From: Aquimarina sp040786285
GTDB taxonomy: Bacteria; Bacteroidota; Bacteroidia; Flavobacteriales; Flavobacteriaceae
Reading direction: 5' to 3'
NCBI RefSeq assembly: GCF_040786285.1
Contig: NZ_JBFMKQ010000001.1
Coordinates: forward strand, 1,116,001 to 1,180,000
DNA length: 64,000 nt
Below, one piece after another: positions 16,373 through 26,408 of the stretch; positions within the stretch are counted from its first letter, which is position 1; each line of letters opens with the position of its first letter. Position numbers and translations under genes: made by a program. The notes below the pieces were generated by a model. It was not told where the DNA came from. It ran no database searches and worked only from the letters and a program-made list of their open reading frames with translations.

Positions 16373-16433
16373 ATGAAATGAGTATGTCTAAAAATTTAGA
16401 TGTGCTTAGAAATAATTAGTATGCGAATTCCGT
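16373..16433 (+). promoter_or_regulatory. Leader element shared with the SGNH lipoprotein gene, copy 1
   Basis: From ATGAAATGAGTAT to ATGCGAATTCC this stretch aligns, with a few indels, to 26311-26375. Each copy lies in the region before a lipoprotein gene. A 7-bp hairpin (TACTTAG, CTAAGTA) follows at about 16439-16458. Confidence 0.45.
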
Positions 16434-16488
16434 TCTCGTACTTAGAGATACCTAAGTATGACTATTAAAAAAGAATAGACAAAAATTG

Positions 16489-18234
16489 ATGAAATTGATA
16501 AACGTAGTAACAAAAATATTAGCTATAGTAGCTATTGTTTTTACAATTGTATCCTGTGATGATGATTTTAATTCGGTTGGAAGTGAAATTTTAGGAGATG
16601 TTAATTTTGAGGATAAGCAATACCTTTCTAAACCAATTGCTTTCAATAAAAAGTTTGAAAGAGTACAAACAAATAGCTTGATCAGCTCTGTACAGGGTAC
16701 CCAAGTTAATTTTCATGCTAATATATTGGGGGTGTATAATGATCCGGTGTATGGTGAATCTGTTTATTCTATATTATCTCAAGTGCAGCCGCTTATATTT
16801 CCTATAGCTTTTGAAAGCAATGCAGTTTTAGACAGTGTGGTTCTTAATTTACCATATTTCAGTACACTTACAGATACTCAAACTAACGATCAAAATCAGG
16901 TCACTAGAAATACATATACATTGGATTCGATTTATGGAAATCAACCTATTAAACTATCCATATTTCAATCTGATTATTTTTTAAGAAATGTTGATCCGCT
17001 CTCTACAGAAAGTCAGAGGTATTATTCTAATGATATCCAGAGTTTTGGATCGGCAATAGAGAAAGTAGAAAATCTGTTATATACTACGGACTCATATGTA
17101 CCATCGGCTTCAGAAATCGTTTTGGATGTTAAGGATGAAAATAATAATGGAGCTGTAATAGATTCTACTAGAGTTACGCCAAGACTAAGAGTGAAGTTTT
17201 CAGACGAAATTAGAGATAAGTTCAAGGCACAATTTTTAGATAAAAGTGGTAGTACAGAATTAAGTAATCTTAATAATTTTCTAAATTATTTTAGAGGAAT
17301 CTATTTTAAAGTAGAAGCCCCAACAAGTGGTAATGGAAGTTTAGCGTATTTTAATATGCGAGGCGGTACTATAACCCTTCATTATACTTTTGATAAAGTA
17401 GATACACAAGATGAAGATGAAGATGGTGATACTACCGAAACCATTAGAGAAAAGGGAACTCGTGACCTAGGATTTGCAAGTAATATTATAAATTCGATAA
17501 CAACAGATATTAATGCATCTATTGCAGCCGACTACTTAAAAGATCAAGATTCGATTAATGGAGAGCCTAATTTGTTTTTAAAAGGAGGAGATGGTTCATT
17601 TGCCGTACTTGATTTATTTAACAGATATGTAGAAACCGATGGAAACGGAAATTTTGTGTTAGATGAGAATGGCAACCCAATTTTTAAAGATACTCCTGCA
17701 ACCATTACTGCTAATGATAAAACTGAATTAGATTTTATTAGAGCACAAGATTGGTTGGTTAACGAGGCTAGTATCAAGGTATATGTTGACCAAGGTAATG
17801 TAGCATCGGGGGATGCCGAACCAGAAAGAATTTATATCTTTAATGTAGAGACTGGGCAACCTCTTATTGATTATGGTTCTGATGCAACACGTAGTGATGA
17901 TGATCCAGTAAATTCAATTACAAATCATTTAGGAAGAATTAGTCGCGATTCTGATGAAAAAGGAGAGTTTTATAAAATAAGACTAACACAATATATGATC
18001 ACCTTATTGGATGAAGAAGAAGTAGATAATGTAAAACTTGGATTATCTGTTTCTCAAAACGTAAATAGTACAGTAAGCACATTCGGAGATACCCCTTTAA
18101 AAAATGATGAGATCATCCCCACCTCGTCAATAATTTCTCATGAAGGAACAATCCTTTATGGAAACACGAACAATGTTCCAGAGGCAAAACAATTGAAACT
18201 GGAGATTTTATATACAGCATCAAAGGACAACTAA
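16489..18234 (+). CDS. DUF4270 family lipoprotein
   Basis: A 581-residue outer-membrane or surface lipoprotein. The signal peptide ends in a lipobox (F-T-I-V-S-C) followed by D-D-D-F-N-S-V-G-S-E, typical of DUF4270 lipoproteins in Flavobacteriia. The body is beta-rich with no catalytic motif that I can see. The start is the ATG at 16489; a TTG directly before it is less likely. glmS begins 25 bp after the stop codon, a neighbour relation that I recall as common in the class and that may mean co-expression. The function is unknown. Confidence 0.85.
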   Translation: MKLINVVTKILAIVAIVFTIVSCDDDFNSVGSEILGDVNFEDKQYLSKPIAFNKKFERVQTNSLISSVQGTQVNFHANILGVYNDPVYGESVYSILSQVQPLIFPIAFESNAVLDSVVLNLPYFSTLTDTQTNDQNQVTRNTYTLDSIYGNQPIKLSIFQSDYFLRNVDPLSTESQRYYSNDIQSFGSAIEKVENLLYTTDSYVPSASEIVLDVKDENNNGAVIDSTRVTPRLRVKFSDEIRDKFKAQFLDKSGSTELSNLNNFLNYFRGIYFKVEAPTSGNGSLAYFNMRGGTITLHYTFDKVDTQDEDEDGDTTETIREKGTRDLGFASNIINSITTDINASIAADYLKDQDSINGEPNLFLKGGDGSFAVLDLFNRYVETDGNGNFVLDENGNPIFKDTPATITANDKTELDFIRAQDWLVNEASIKVYVDQGNVASGDAEPERIYIFNVETGQPLIDYGSDATRSDDDPVNSITNHLGRISRDSDEKGEFYKIRLTQYMITLLDEEEVDNVKLGLSVSQNVNSTVSTFGDTPLKNDEIIPTSSIISHEGTILYGNTNNVPEAKQLKLEILYTASKDN

Positions 18235-18259
18235 CAAACAACACTTAAAACTTAAAATT

Positions 18260-20107
18260 ATGTGCGGGATAGTAGGGTACATAGGATATAGAGAAGCTTA
18301 TCCAATTGTGTTAAAAGGATTAAAAAGATTAGAGTATCGGGGGTATGACTCAGCAGGAATTGCTCTTTATGATGGCAAGGACATCAAGCTGTCAAAAACC
18401 AAAGGTAAGGTAGCAGATCTTGAAGAAAGATTAACAAAAGAAATAAGTACCGAAGGAACAATAGGTATAGGACACACCAGATGGGCAACGCACGGTGTGC
18501 CTAACGATGTGAATTCGCACCCACATTACTCCAATTCAGGAAATCTGGTTATTATTCATAATGGAATTATAGAAAATTATGAATCACTTCGCAAAGAATT
18601 ACTAAAAAGAGGGTATAATTTTACATCAGAAACAGATACAGAAGTATTGGTTAATTTAATTGAAGATGTAAAAACTAAAGAGAATGTAAAGCTAGGTAAG
18701 GCGGTGCAAATAGCTTTAAATCAAACAGTAGGAGCATATGCAATTGCCGTTTTTGATAAACAAAAACCTGATGAGATTGTAGTTGCGAGATTAGGTAGCC
18801 CTTTAGCTATTGGAGTGGGAGAAGATGAATTTTTTATAGCTTCTGACGCTTCACCCTTCATTGAATATACTAATAATGCAATATATCTTGAAGATGGTGA
18901 GATGGCCATTATTAGAAGAAATAAGGAAGTTAAGGTAAGAAAGATTAAAGATGATAGTTCGGTAGATCCATACTTGCAAGAGTTACAAATTAATTTAGAG
19001 CAAATAGAAAAAGGGGGTTATGATCACTTTATGTTAAAGGAGATCTATGAACAACCTAATGCTATTAGCGATACGTATAGAGGTAGGATGAGAGTTGCAG
19101 AGGGGATCATAAAAATGGCTGGGATTGATGATAATTTGGCAAAACTTCTTAATGCAAAACGTATTTTAATCATTGCTTGCGGTACTTCTTGGCATGCCGG
19201 TTTGGTTGCAGAATATATTTTTGAAGAATTAGTGCGTATTCCTGTCGAGGTAGAGTATGCTTCAGAGTTCAGATACCGAAACCCTGTAATACACCAGGAT
19301 GATGTTGTAATTGCAATATCGCAAAGTGGTGAAACTGCAGATACTATGGCCGCGATTAAACTTGCTAAAGAAAGAGGTGCTTTTGTATTTGGAGTATGCA
19401 ATGTGGTAGGGTCTTCTATTTCAAGAGAGACACATGCCGGAGCCTACACTCATGCAGGGCCAGAAATTGGAGTTGCTTCGACCAAGGCATTTACTACTCA
19501 GATAACAGTACTGTCCTTAATTGCTTTAAAACTAGCAGAAAGAAAAGGAACCATAACTAATAGTGATTTTCATTATTATTTGCAGGAATTAGAAAGAGTT
19601 CCTGAAAAAGTAAAACAGGCATTAGAATCTAATGAACACATAAAATTTATAGCGGAGACTTATAAAAATGCAAAAAATTTCTTGTATTTAGGTAGAGGTT
19701 ATAATTTCCCTGTTGCGTTAGAAGGAGCATTAAAACTTAAAGAAATATCTTATATCCACGCCGAAGGATATCCTGCGGCTGAGATGAAACACGGGCCTAT
19801 TGCACTTATTGATGAGCATATGCCAGTGGTAGTAATCGCTACTAAAAAAGGACATTACGAGAAAGTAGTAAGTAATATACAGGAAATCAAGTCGAGGAAA
19901 GGAAAGATTATAGGAATTGTCACTGAAGGAGATGTTACTGTAAAAGGTCTTGCGGATCATGTAATTGAAATACCTGAAATCGAAGAGTTTTTGACACCGC
20001 TGCTTACCACAATACCATTACAGTTGTTATCCTATCATATAGCTGTAATGCTTGATAAAAATGTAGATCAACCAAGAAATCTAGCTAAATCTGTAACAGT
20101 AGAATAA
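18260..20107 (+). CDS. glmS: Glutamine-fructose-6-phosphate aminotransferase (isomerizing)
   Basis: A 615-residue cytoplasmic enzyme that makes glucosamine-6-phosphate from fructose-6-phosphate and glutamine, the entry step to peptidoglycan and LPS amino sugars. Cys2 (M-C-G-I-V-G-Y) is the N-terminal nucleophile of the glutaminase domain (residues 1 to about 220, with G-H-T-R-W-A-T-H-G and H-N-G-I-I-E-N-Y). Two SIS sugar-isomerase domains follow (about 290-430 and 460-600, with C-G-T-S-W-H-A and S-Q-S-G-E-T-A-D-T). The terminal K-S-V-T-V-E is standard. No glmS ribozyme is visible in the 25-bp upstream gap. Confidence 0.97.
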   Translation: MCGIVGYIGYREAYPIVLKGLKRLEYRGYDSAGIALYDGKDIKLSKTKGKVADLEERLTKEISTEGTIGIGHTRWATHGVPNDVNSHPHYSNSGNLVIIHNGIIENYESLRKELLKRGYNFTSETDTEVLVNLIEDVKTKENVKLGKAVQIALNQTVGAYAIAVFDKQKPDEIVVARLGSPLAIGVGEDEFFIASDASPFIEYTNNAIYLEDGEMAIIRRNKEVKVRKIKDDSSVDPYLQELQINLEQIEKGGYDHFMLKEIYEQPNAISDTYRGRMRVAEGIIKMAGIDDNLAKLLNAKRILIIACGTSWHAGLVAEYIFEELVRIPVEVEYASEFRYRNPVIHQDDVVIAISQSGETADTMAAIKLAKERGAFVFGVCNVVGSSISRETHAGAYTHAGPEIGVASTKAFTTQITVLSLIALKLAERKGTITNSDFHYYLQELERVPEKVKQALESNEHIKFIAETYKNAKNFLYLGRGYNFPVALEGALKLKEISYIHAEGYPAAEMKHGPIALIDEHMPVVVIATKKGHYEKVVSNIQEIKSRKGKIIGIVTEGDVTVKGLADHVIEIPEIEEFLTPLLTTIPLQLLSYHIAVMLDKNVDQPRNLAKSVTVE

Positions 20108-20129
20108 TTATTTATTTATTAAAGGAATC

Positions 20130-20163
20130 AAAAAAGAGTGCTTGTGAAAGGCACTCTTTTTTT
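20130..20163 (+). terminator. Rho-independent terminator after glmS
   Basis: An AAAAAGAGTGC/GCACTCTTTTT stem with a 9-nt loop and T tract, 23 bp after the stop codon. Confidence 0.88.
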
Positions 20164-20557
20164 GTGGTAACAATAGTAATAGATGTTTTAATTGGCGATT
20201 TTTTCTATATACATATGATGTGTTGTTCTGCGTAAATAGTAGGGTTTAATGACATTTACGGTTTTCACACTATATTAGTACGTGATGTAGATTAATTGGT
20301 TAAATCTAGATTATTTTGCTTAGCTTTATGTGTAAGTATGTAAAAATCAGGTTTTTGCTTAAAAATAATGTTAGGGAATTTGAAGCTTTTTTTTTAATTC
20401 TAAACAAAAAAGATTCGGTAAAGAACATTTTTTTACGATAAAACGCACTTTTTCTTTGTTTTTAGCTAAAAAGGTTTAATTTTGCTTCCCAAATGTTAAA
20501 ATTTAATTATGCTTGCATAATAATTCACTAATTTTAATTTTAAAAATTAATCTACTT
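20164..20557 (+). promoter_or_regulatory. Upstream region and promoter of the first TonB receptor
   Basis: About 390 bp without a gene. A good Bacteroidota promoter is present: TTTG at 20455-20458, an 18-bp spacer and TAATTTTG at 20477-20484, giving a leader of about 67 nt to the ATG at 20558. Nothing else stands out upstream of it. Confidence 0.65.
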
Positions 20558-23299
20558 ATGAAAACAATTACACTAGTTTTAATGCTTTTTGTTGGCGCTA
20601 TCGGTGTTTCGCAAAATGTAGTAAACGGTAGGGTTATAGATGGTTTTGATGAACCAATCCCTGGCGTTAGTATTACAGTAAAGGGGACCGATGTTACTAC
20701 GATTTCTGATTTTGACGGAAATTTTTCTTTAACAACAGATAAGGATTATCCATTTACATTAGAAGCAACAAGTATTGGTTTTGACCCTACTACAACTGTT
20801 GTTACATCAGACACAAAAGATATTACAATTGTTTTAGAGGATATTACTTTCTTAGATGAGTTAGTAATTTCTGCTTCTAGAGCACCAGAAAGATTATTCG
20901 AATCACCTGTAAGTATTGAGCGTTTTGGTATTAAGCAAATCAAGAATTCTACAGCTGCAGATTTTTATGGAGGTTTAGAAACCATAAAAGGTGTAGATAT
21001 TAATACGAATAGTTTAGTACTTAAATCTGTTAATACTAGAGGTTTTGCAACATTTGCAAATACACGTTTTGTACAGCTAGTCGATGGTATGGAAAATACA
21101 GCTCCTATATTAAATTTCGTTTTAGGAAACTTAGTAGGTATGAGTGAGCTTGATGTTAACAATATAGAATTATTACCTGGTGCATCTTCTGCATTATATG
21201 GTGCGAATGCATTTAACGGTATACTTTTCATGAATAGTAAAAACCCTTTTGATCACCAAGGTATAAGTGCCTATGCTAAAGGAGGAATTACTTCTCAGGA
21301 AGCGGCTGGTGATAATGAGTTTTATGATGTTGGTATCAGAATGGCACACGCTTTTTCAGATAAGTTTGCAGCTAAAGTAAATTTCACCTTTTTAAATGGT
21401 ACAGATTGGCTAGCGGCTGATTTACAAGACTTAAACAATCCTGGTGCAACCAGATTAGATCCAGGATATGATGGATTGAATGTATATGGAGATGTTGTTG
21501 CTCAAACTTTAGATAGAGTTGGTCAACAATTAGTGGCTGTTGGAGCTTTAGACGCAACTTCAGCAAGTTTTTTACCAAATACACTTGTAAGTAGAACAGG
21601 ATATACAGAAGCAGACCTTAGTGATAACACGGCAGAAAGTTTAAAGTTTGATACATCATTACACTACCGTCCATTTGCAGATGATTTTGAGATTATCTAT
21701 AATGGTAAATTAGGTAGAGGTACTACAGTAACTCAAGATGCAAACAGAACTTCATTACGTAATTTCTTTTTACAGCAGCATAAATTAGAGATAAAAAATG
21801 ATAACTTCTTTGTAAGAGGATATATTACAGATTCAGATGCTGGAGACTCTTATGATATAAGATTTACAGGTATTAACCTTAACAGAGTATGGAAGAGTGA
21901 TAACCAATGGTTTGGCGAATATGCAGGAGCTTACCTTCAGGCATTGGCAGCAACAGGATCAGAAGAACAATCTCATTTAGTTGCAAGAGGAGTTGCAGAT
22001 ACTGGGCGTTTAATCCCTGGTACGCCAGAGTTTGAACAAGCTTTTAATAAAGTAACTTCAAATCCAGATCTAACCGAAGGTTCTAGATTTCAGGATGAAT
22101 CTAATTTTAGACATGCAGATGCAAACTATAATTTTAGTCATGTTACCGGAGATTTTGCTGATATTCAGGTCGGAGGATCTTTTAGAGAATATAAGCTAAA
22201 CTCTTTTGGTACTGTATTTACAGATGTTGATGGGCCAATCAAATATTCAGAATATGGTGTATATACACAGATTCAGAAGAAACTATTAAATGAAGAAAGA
22301 TTAAAACTTACGGGATCTGTACGTTACGATAAATCTCAGTTATTTGATGGTAATTTTTCACCAAGGGTATCTGTAAGTTATACTTTTGGTCCTAATAAAA
22401 CGCGTAACCTTCGTGCTTCATTCCAAACAGGATTTAGAAATCCTACAACACAGGATTTATATATTGGTTTAGATATTGGTGCAAATTCTTTAGTAGGTTC
22501 TGCTCCTGATAACTTAGACAGATATGTGATAACCGACCCTTCAGGTAATACAATAACTGGTAGAGATGCTTACGAAAACTCATACTCGTTAAGTTCTGTG
22601 CAAGCAGGTGCTCCAACTCCTGCTAATATTGATATTGTACAGCCAGAAAAGATTACAGCATACGAGGTAGGATATAGAGCACAGTTTGGATCAGTAATCT
22701 TAGACGGTAGTGTGTATTATAACCAGTATCAGGATTTTATTGCTAACGAGAACGTTGTTGTTCCTGGAGTTGGTAATGTTAATGGTACACCTGCAGAACA
22801 ACAAGCGGCTTTACTTGCAATTTCAGATATTCAAACTAGAAAAGTATTTGTTGCTTCTACGAATTCTGATGTTGATATCAATTCTTATGGTTTTATAGCA
22901 GGAGTTACTACTCAGGTTAATGGTTTTGATTTAGGAGTAAACTATACGTTTGCAGACCAAGATTTTGATCAAAATGATGATCCGAATTTTAGAAGTGCGT
23001 TTAACACACCAAAGCACAAAGCAAAAGCATCTATAGGTAAAGATGATTTATTTGAAAACTTTGGTTTTAGTGTTGATGGTATTTGGAGTGATGATTATTT
23101 CTGGGATGCTGATTTTGGTAGTGGAGAAATTCCTTCATATACCGTAATTAATGCTCAGATCAATTATAGAATTCCTTCTCTTAAGGCGAAATTAAAAGTT
23201 GGTGCAAATAACTTAGTAGGAGATGAATACTTTACTGCAATTGGTTCAGGATTCATAGGTTCTCAATATTATGTAGGATTGATTTTTAATAATCTATAA
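20558..23299 (+). CDS. TonB-dependent receptor with carboxypeptidase-regulatory-like domain (paralogue 1)
   Basis: A 913-residue outer-membrane receptor. The ATG at 20558 opens a signal peptide (MKTITLVLMLFVGAIGVSQ). Residues about 20-110 form a CarboxypepD_reg-like domain (G-R-V-I-D...P-I-P-G-V-S-I-T-V-K-G). The plug is at about 115-250 (S-A-S-R-A-P-E-R; E-L-L-P-G-A-S-S-A-L-Y-G), and the rest is the 22-strand barrel ending in a terminal aromatic/Asn-Leu strand. No SusD partner is next to it, so it is not a typical polysaccharide-utilisation SusC. The neighbouring paralogue and the SGNH lipoprotein suggest uptake of an esterified or lipidic nutrient; that is inference. Confidence 0.9.
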   Translation: MKTITLVLMLFVGAIGVSQNVVNGRVIDGFDEPIPGVSITVKGTDVTTISDFDGNFSLTTDKDYPFTLEATSIGFDPTTTVVTSDTKDITIVLEDITFLDELVISASRAPERLFESPVSIERFGIKQIKNSTAADFYGGLETIKGVDINTNSLVLKSVNTRGFATFANTRFVQLVDGMENTAPILNFVLGNLVGMSELDVNNIELLPGASSALYGANAFNGILFMNSKNPFDHQGISAYAKGGITSQEAAGDNEFYDVGIRMAHAFSDKFAAKVNFTFLNGTDWLAADLQDLNNPGATRLDPGYDGLNVYGDVVAQTLDRVGQQLVAVGALDATSASFLPNTLVSRTGYTEADLSDNTAESLKFDTSLHYRPFADDFEIIYNGKLGRGTTVTQDANRTSLRNFFLQQHKLEIKNDNFFVRGYITDSDAGDSYDIRFTGINLNRVWKSDNQWFGEYAGAYLQALAATGSEEQSHLVARGVADTGRLIPGTPEFEQAFNKVTSNPDLTEGSRFQDESNFRHADANYNFSHVTGDFADIQVGGSFREYKLNSFGTVFTDVDGPIKYSEYGVYTQIQKKLLNEERLKLTGSVRYDKSQLFDGNFSPRVSVSYTFGPNKTRNLRASFQTGFRNPTTQDLYIGLDIGANSLVGSAPDNLDRYVITDPSGNTITGRDAYENSYSLSSVQAGAPTPANIDIVQPEKITAYEVGYRAQFGSVILDGSVYYNQYQDFIANENVVVPGVGNVNGTPAEQQAALLAISDIQTRKVFVASTNSDVDINSYGFIAGVTTQVNGFDLGVNYTFADQDFDQNDDPNFRSAFNTPKHKAKASIGKDDLFENFGFSVDGIWSDDYFWDADFGSGEIPSYTVINAQINYRIPSLKAKLKVGANNLVGDEYFTAIGSGFIGSQYYVGLIFNNL

Positions 23300-23330
23300 G
23301 ACAATACGTTAATCTTTTAACACATGTTTT

Positions 23331-23361
23331 AAACCTGTCTGATTTATCAGACAGGTTTTTT
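23331..23361 (+). terminator. Rho-independent terminator after TonB receptor 1
   Basis: AAACCTGTCTGAT and its exact complement, then a T tract. It separates the two receptor genes, so each is likely expressed from its own promoter. Confidence 0.88.
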
Positions 23362-23514
23362 GTTTTTAAAACACTATAAAGTTACTCGTAGCCTAAATTA
23401 TCAATACCGCTATTTTAAAGTTTTTTGGCTTGTAAAAAAACAAAGGTTTAACATATTTATTAAAAAATTCATAAAAAAACGTATATTGTTCTCATAACTA
23501 TAAAATATTGGGGC

Positions 23515-26283
23515 ATGAGAAAAATTACATTAGTGGTAATGCTGTTAGTAGGTGTTATCGCTACTGCGCAAACAACAATTAAGGGTAAGGTGGTAGACGA
23601 CAGTGATCAACCTATCCCCGGGGCAAACATAGCACTAAAGAATGCTGGAGTAGGTACTGTCACAGATTTTGATGGTCTTTTTTCTTTGACTGTCGAACAA
23701 TCACCACCTTTTACTATTAATGTTACTAGTATAGGTTTTGAGGCCACCTCGGTTGTGATTTCTTCTGATACAAGCGATTTAAACATTGTATTAAAAGAAG
23801 GGACAGAACTTGATGAGGTAATTGTATCTGCCTCAAGAACACCAGAACGTATTTTTGAATCTCCTGTAAGTGTGGAGCGTTTTGATATTAAAAAGATCAA
23901 AGCAACTCCTGCCGCTGATTTTTATGGAGGACTTGAAGCTTTAAAGGGAGTAGATATTAATACGAACAGTTTAACCTTTAAATCTGTAAATACCAGAGGT
24001 TTCGCAACATTTGCTAATACACGTTTTGTACAATTAATAGATGGGATGGATAATACCTCTCCTGCTCTTAATTTTGTTATTGGTAACCTTATCGGTATGA
24101 CAGAATTAGATGTTAATAGTATAGAACTATTACCTGGAGCATCATCTGCTCTATATGGTGCCAACGCTTTTAATGGTATTTTGTTTATGACCAGTAAAAG
24201 CCCTTTTGATCATCAAGGTATTAGTGCATATGCCAAAGGAGGTATTACCTCGCAAGAAGCGGCTGGAGACAACGAATATTATGATTATGGTATAAGAGTA
24301 GCACATGCATTTTCTGATAAATTTGCAGCCAAAGCCAACTTCGCTTATCTAAGAGGTACAGATTGGTTTGCAACGAGTACAGTAGATGTTTCTGATAATC
24401 AGGTTACTGGTACTAGACTAGACCCTGATTATGATGGGCTTAATGTTTATGGAGATGAAGTAAGTACTAATATTAGAGGAGTCGGTGAAGTATTAGTAGA
24501 TAGAGGGATACTTCCTGCTGGTGCTGAAAACTTATTACCAGACTCAAACGTAAGTAGAACAGGATATTTAGAAAGTGATTTAAATAATTACGAGGCAAAA
24601 AGTATCAAGTTTGATGCTGCACTACATTATAGACCTTTTGCTAATGACTTTGAAATTATATATCTAGGAAAAGCAGGTAGTGGAACAACTATTTATCAAG
24701 GTGCAAATAGATATTCTATTCGTAATTTCTTTTTACAGCAACATAAATTAGAGGTTAAGAATGACAACTTTTTTGTAAGAGGTTATATTACAGCCGAAAG
24801 TGCTGGAGATTCTTATGATTCTAGATTTACGGGAATTAACATTAATAGATCATGGAAAGATGATCAAACTTGGTTTGGAGAATATGCAGGAACATTTGTT
24901 CAAGCTACTTTAGCAGGGCTATTACCAGAAGCTGCTCATGCACAAGCCAGACAAGTAGCCGATACCGGGCGTTTGCTTCCTGGTACAGTTGGATTTACCA
25001 ATGCATTTAATCAAGTTATTTCTGACCCTGATTTAGCTACGGGATCCAAATTTCAGGATGCTACCCAGCTAAAGCACGCAGATGTAAACTACAATTTTAG
25101 TCATATTACTGGTGATTTTGCTGATATTCAAGTCGGAGGATCTTTTAGAGAGTATAAATTAAATTCTTCGGGTACTATATTTACAGATATTGATGGCCCA
25201 ATTCGCTATTCAGAATTTGGGATATACACCCAGGTTCAAAAGAAATTTGCAGACGATAGAGCAAAAGTAACTGCTTCGGTACGTTACGATAAATCAGAAC
25301 TGTTTGATGGTAATTTTTCACCTAGATTATCATTAGGATATACAGTAGGTCAGGATAGAAATCATAATATTCGTGCTTCTGTGCAAACAGGATTCCGAAA
25401 CCCGACTACCCAGGATCTTTATATTGGATTAGATGTAGGTAGAGCTGTATTAGTAGGTTCTGCAGAAGATAATTTAGATAGAGATGTTAGAACATTTGAT
25501 GACGTTAGTGGTGAAGGCCGAAGTATTCTGGGCTCCAATACAGTTACTATAGTAGGTAGATCTGCTTACGAAAATTCTTTTTCAGCCAGTTCGGTACAAA
25601 ATGGAGCTCCACAAGCCTCTACTGCAAGTACTGTTGATCCAGAAAAAATTCTTGCCTTTGAACTTGGATATCGTGGTAAGGTAGATAAATTTATTATTGA
25701 TGTAAGTGGTTATTTTAATCAATATAGTGATTTCATTTCTCAACAAAACGTTATCGTTCCATACTATGGTCAGGTGGGAGATCAAAGTTTATCATTATTG
25801 GCGTTACAAAACGATGATTTTAGAATTTACCAGGCATACACGAATTCTAATGTCGATATAAAATCCTATGGAGCCACTATAGGAGTTAATGTTAAGTTGC
25901 CTATGGATTTTGACCTTGGGGCGAATTACACGTATGCAAAACAAGATTTTGATGAAGAAGATGATCCTGATTTTATGGCTAGTTTTAATACACCAGAGCA
26001 TAAAGTGAAAGCAACTTTTGGTCATACAGACTTGTTTAAAAACTTTGGATTTAATACAAGCTTTAGATGGAGTGATGATTATTTCTGGGAAGCTTCATTT
26101 GGAAATGGAGATGTTCCTTCTTTTTCTGTCTTTGATGCACAGGTAAATTATAAAATTCCAAAATTGAAAACTACCCTAAAAGCAGGGGCAACTAATATTG
26201 GCGGTGATGAATATTTTACAGCATTTGGTACTGGATTCATAGGATCTCAATATTACATAGGTTTATCAATTAATAATTTATAA
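23515..26283 (+). CDS. TonB-dependent receptor with carboxypeptidase-regulatory-like domain (paralogue 2)
   Basis: 922 residues, a clear tandem duplicate of the preceding receptor. The plug and first barrel strands are nearly identical (for example F-A-N-T-R-F-V-Q-L, L-P-G-A-S-S-A-L-Y-G and G-I-S-A-Y-A-K-G-G-I-T-S), and both end in F-I-G-S-Q-Y-Y. Differences concentrate in segments corresponding to outer loops (residues about 300-345, 460-500 and 650-690), as expected if the two bind different ligands. The signal peptide is MRKITLVVMLLVGVIATAQ. Since a terminator precedes it and the SGNH lipoprotein follows at 125 bp, this copy is the likelier partner of the lipoprotein. Confidence 0.9.
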   Translation: MRKITLVVMLLVGVIATAQTTIKGKVVDDSDQPIPGANIALKNAGVGTVTDFDGLFSLTVEQSPPFTINVTSIGFEATSVVISSDTSDLNIVLKEGTELDEVIVSASRTPERIFESPVSVERFDIKKIKATPAADFYGGLEALKGVDINTNSLTFKSVNTRGFATFANTRFVQLIDGMDNTSPALNFVIGNLIGMTELDVNSIELLPGASSALYGANAFNGILFMTSKSPFDHQGISAYAKGGITSQEAAGDNEYYDYGIRVAHAFSDKFAAKANFAYLRGTDWFATSTVDVSDNQVTGTRLDPDYDGLNVYGDEVSTNIRGVGEVLVDRGILPAGAENLLPDSNVSRTGYLESDLNNYEAKSIKFDAALHYRPFANDFEIIYLGKAGSGTTIYQGANRYSIRNFFLQQHKLEVKNDNFFVRGYITAESAGDSYDSRFTGININRSWKDDQTWFGEYAGTFVQATLAGLLPEAAHAQARQVADTGRLLPGTVGFTNAFNQVISDPDLATGSKFQDATQLKHADVNYNFSHITGDFADIQVGGSFREYKLNSSGTIFTDIDGPIRYSEFGIYTQVQKKFADDRAKVTASVRYDKSELFDGNFSPRLSLGYTVGQDRNHNIRASVQTGFRNPTTQDLYIGLDVGRAVLVGSAEDNLDRDVRTFDDVSGEGRSILGSNTVTIVGRSAYENSFSASSVQNGAPQASTASTVDPEKILAFELGYRGKVDKFIIDVSGYFNQYSDFISQQNVIVPYYGQVGDQSLSLLALQNDDFRIYQAYTNSNVDIKSYGATIGVNVKLPMDFDLGANYTYAKQDFDEEDDPDFMASFNTPEHKVKATFGHTDLFKNFGFNTSFRWSDDYFWEASFGNGDVPSFSVFDAQVNYKIPKLKTTLKAGATNIGGDEYFTAFGTGFIGSQYYIGLSINNL

Positions 26284-26310
26284 TAAAGATTATAACAAAG
26301 AAATTAAGAT

Positions 26311-26375
26311 ATGAGATGAGCATAATTAAAATTCTTGAGTGTAGTAGTAGAAAATGATCATTATGCGAATTCCAT
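26311..26375 (+). promoter_or_regulatory. Leader element shared with the DUF4270 gene, copy 2
   Basis: Aligns with 16373-16433 from ATGAGATGAGCAT to ATGCGAATTCCATT. It ends about 34 nt before the ATG at 26409. Confidence 0.45.
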
Positions 26376-26408
26376 TTGACAATTAAAAAATAAATAAAAA
26401 TAAAACAA

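Noticed and set aside
18235..18259. glmS ribozyme in the glmS leader
   Set aside because: The gap to the preceding gene is 25 bp, too short for the ribozyme, and no matching core is seen.
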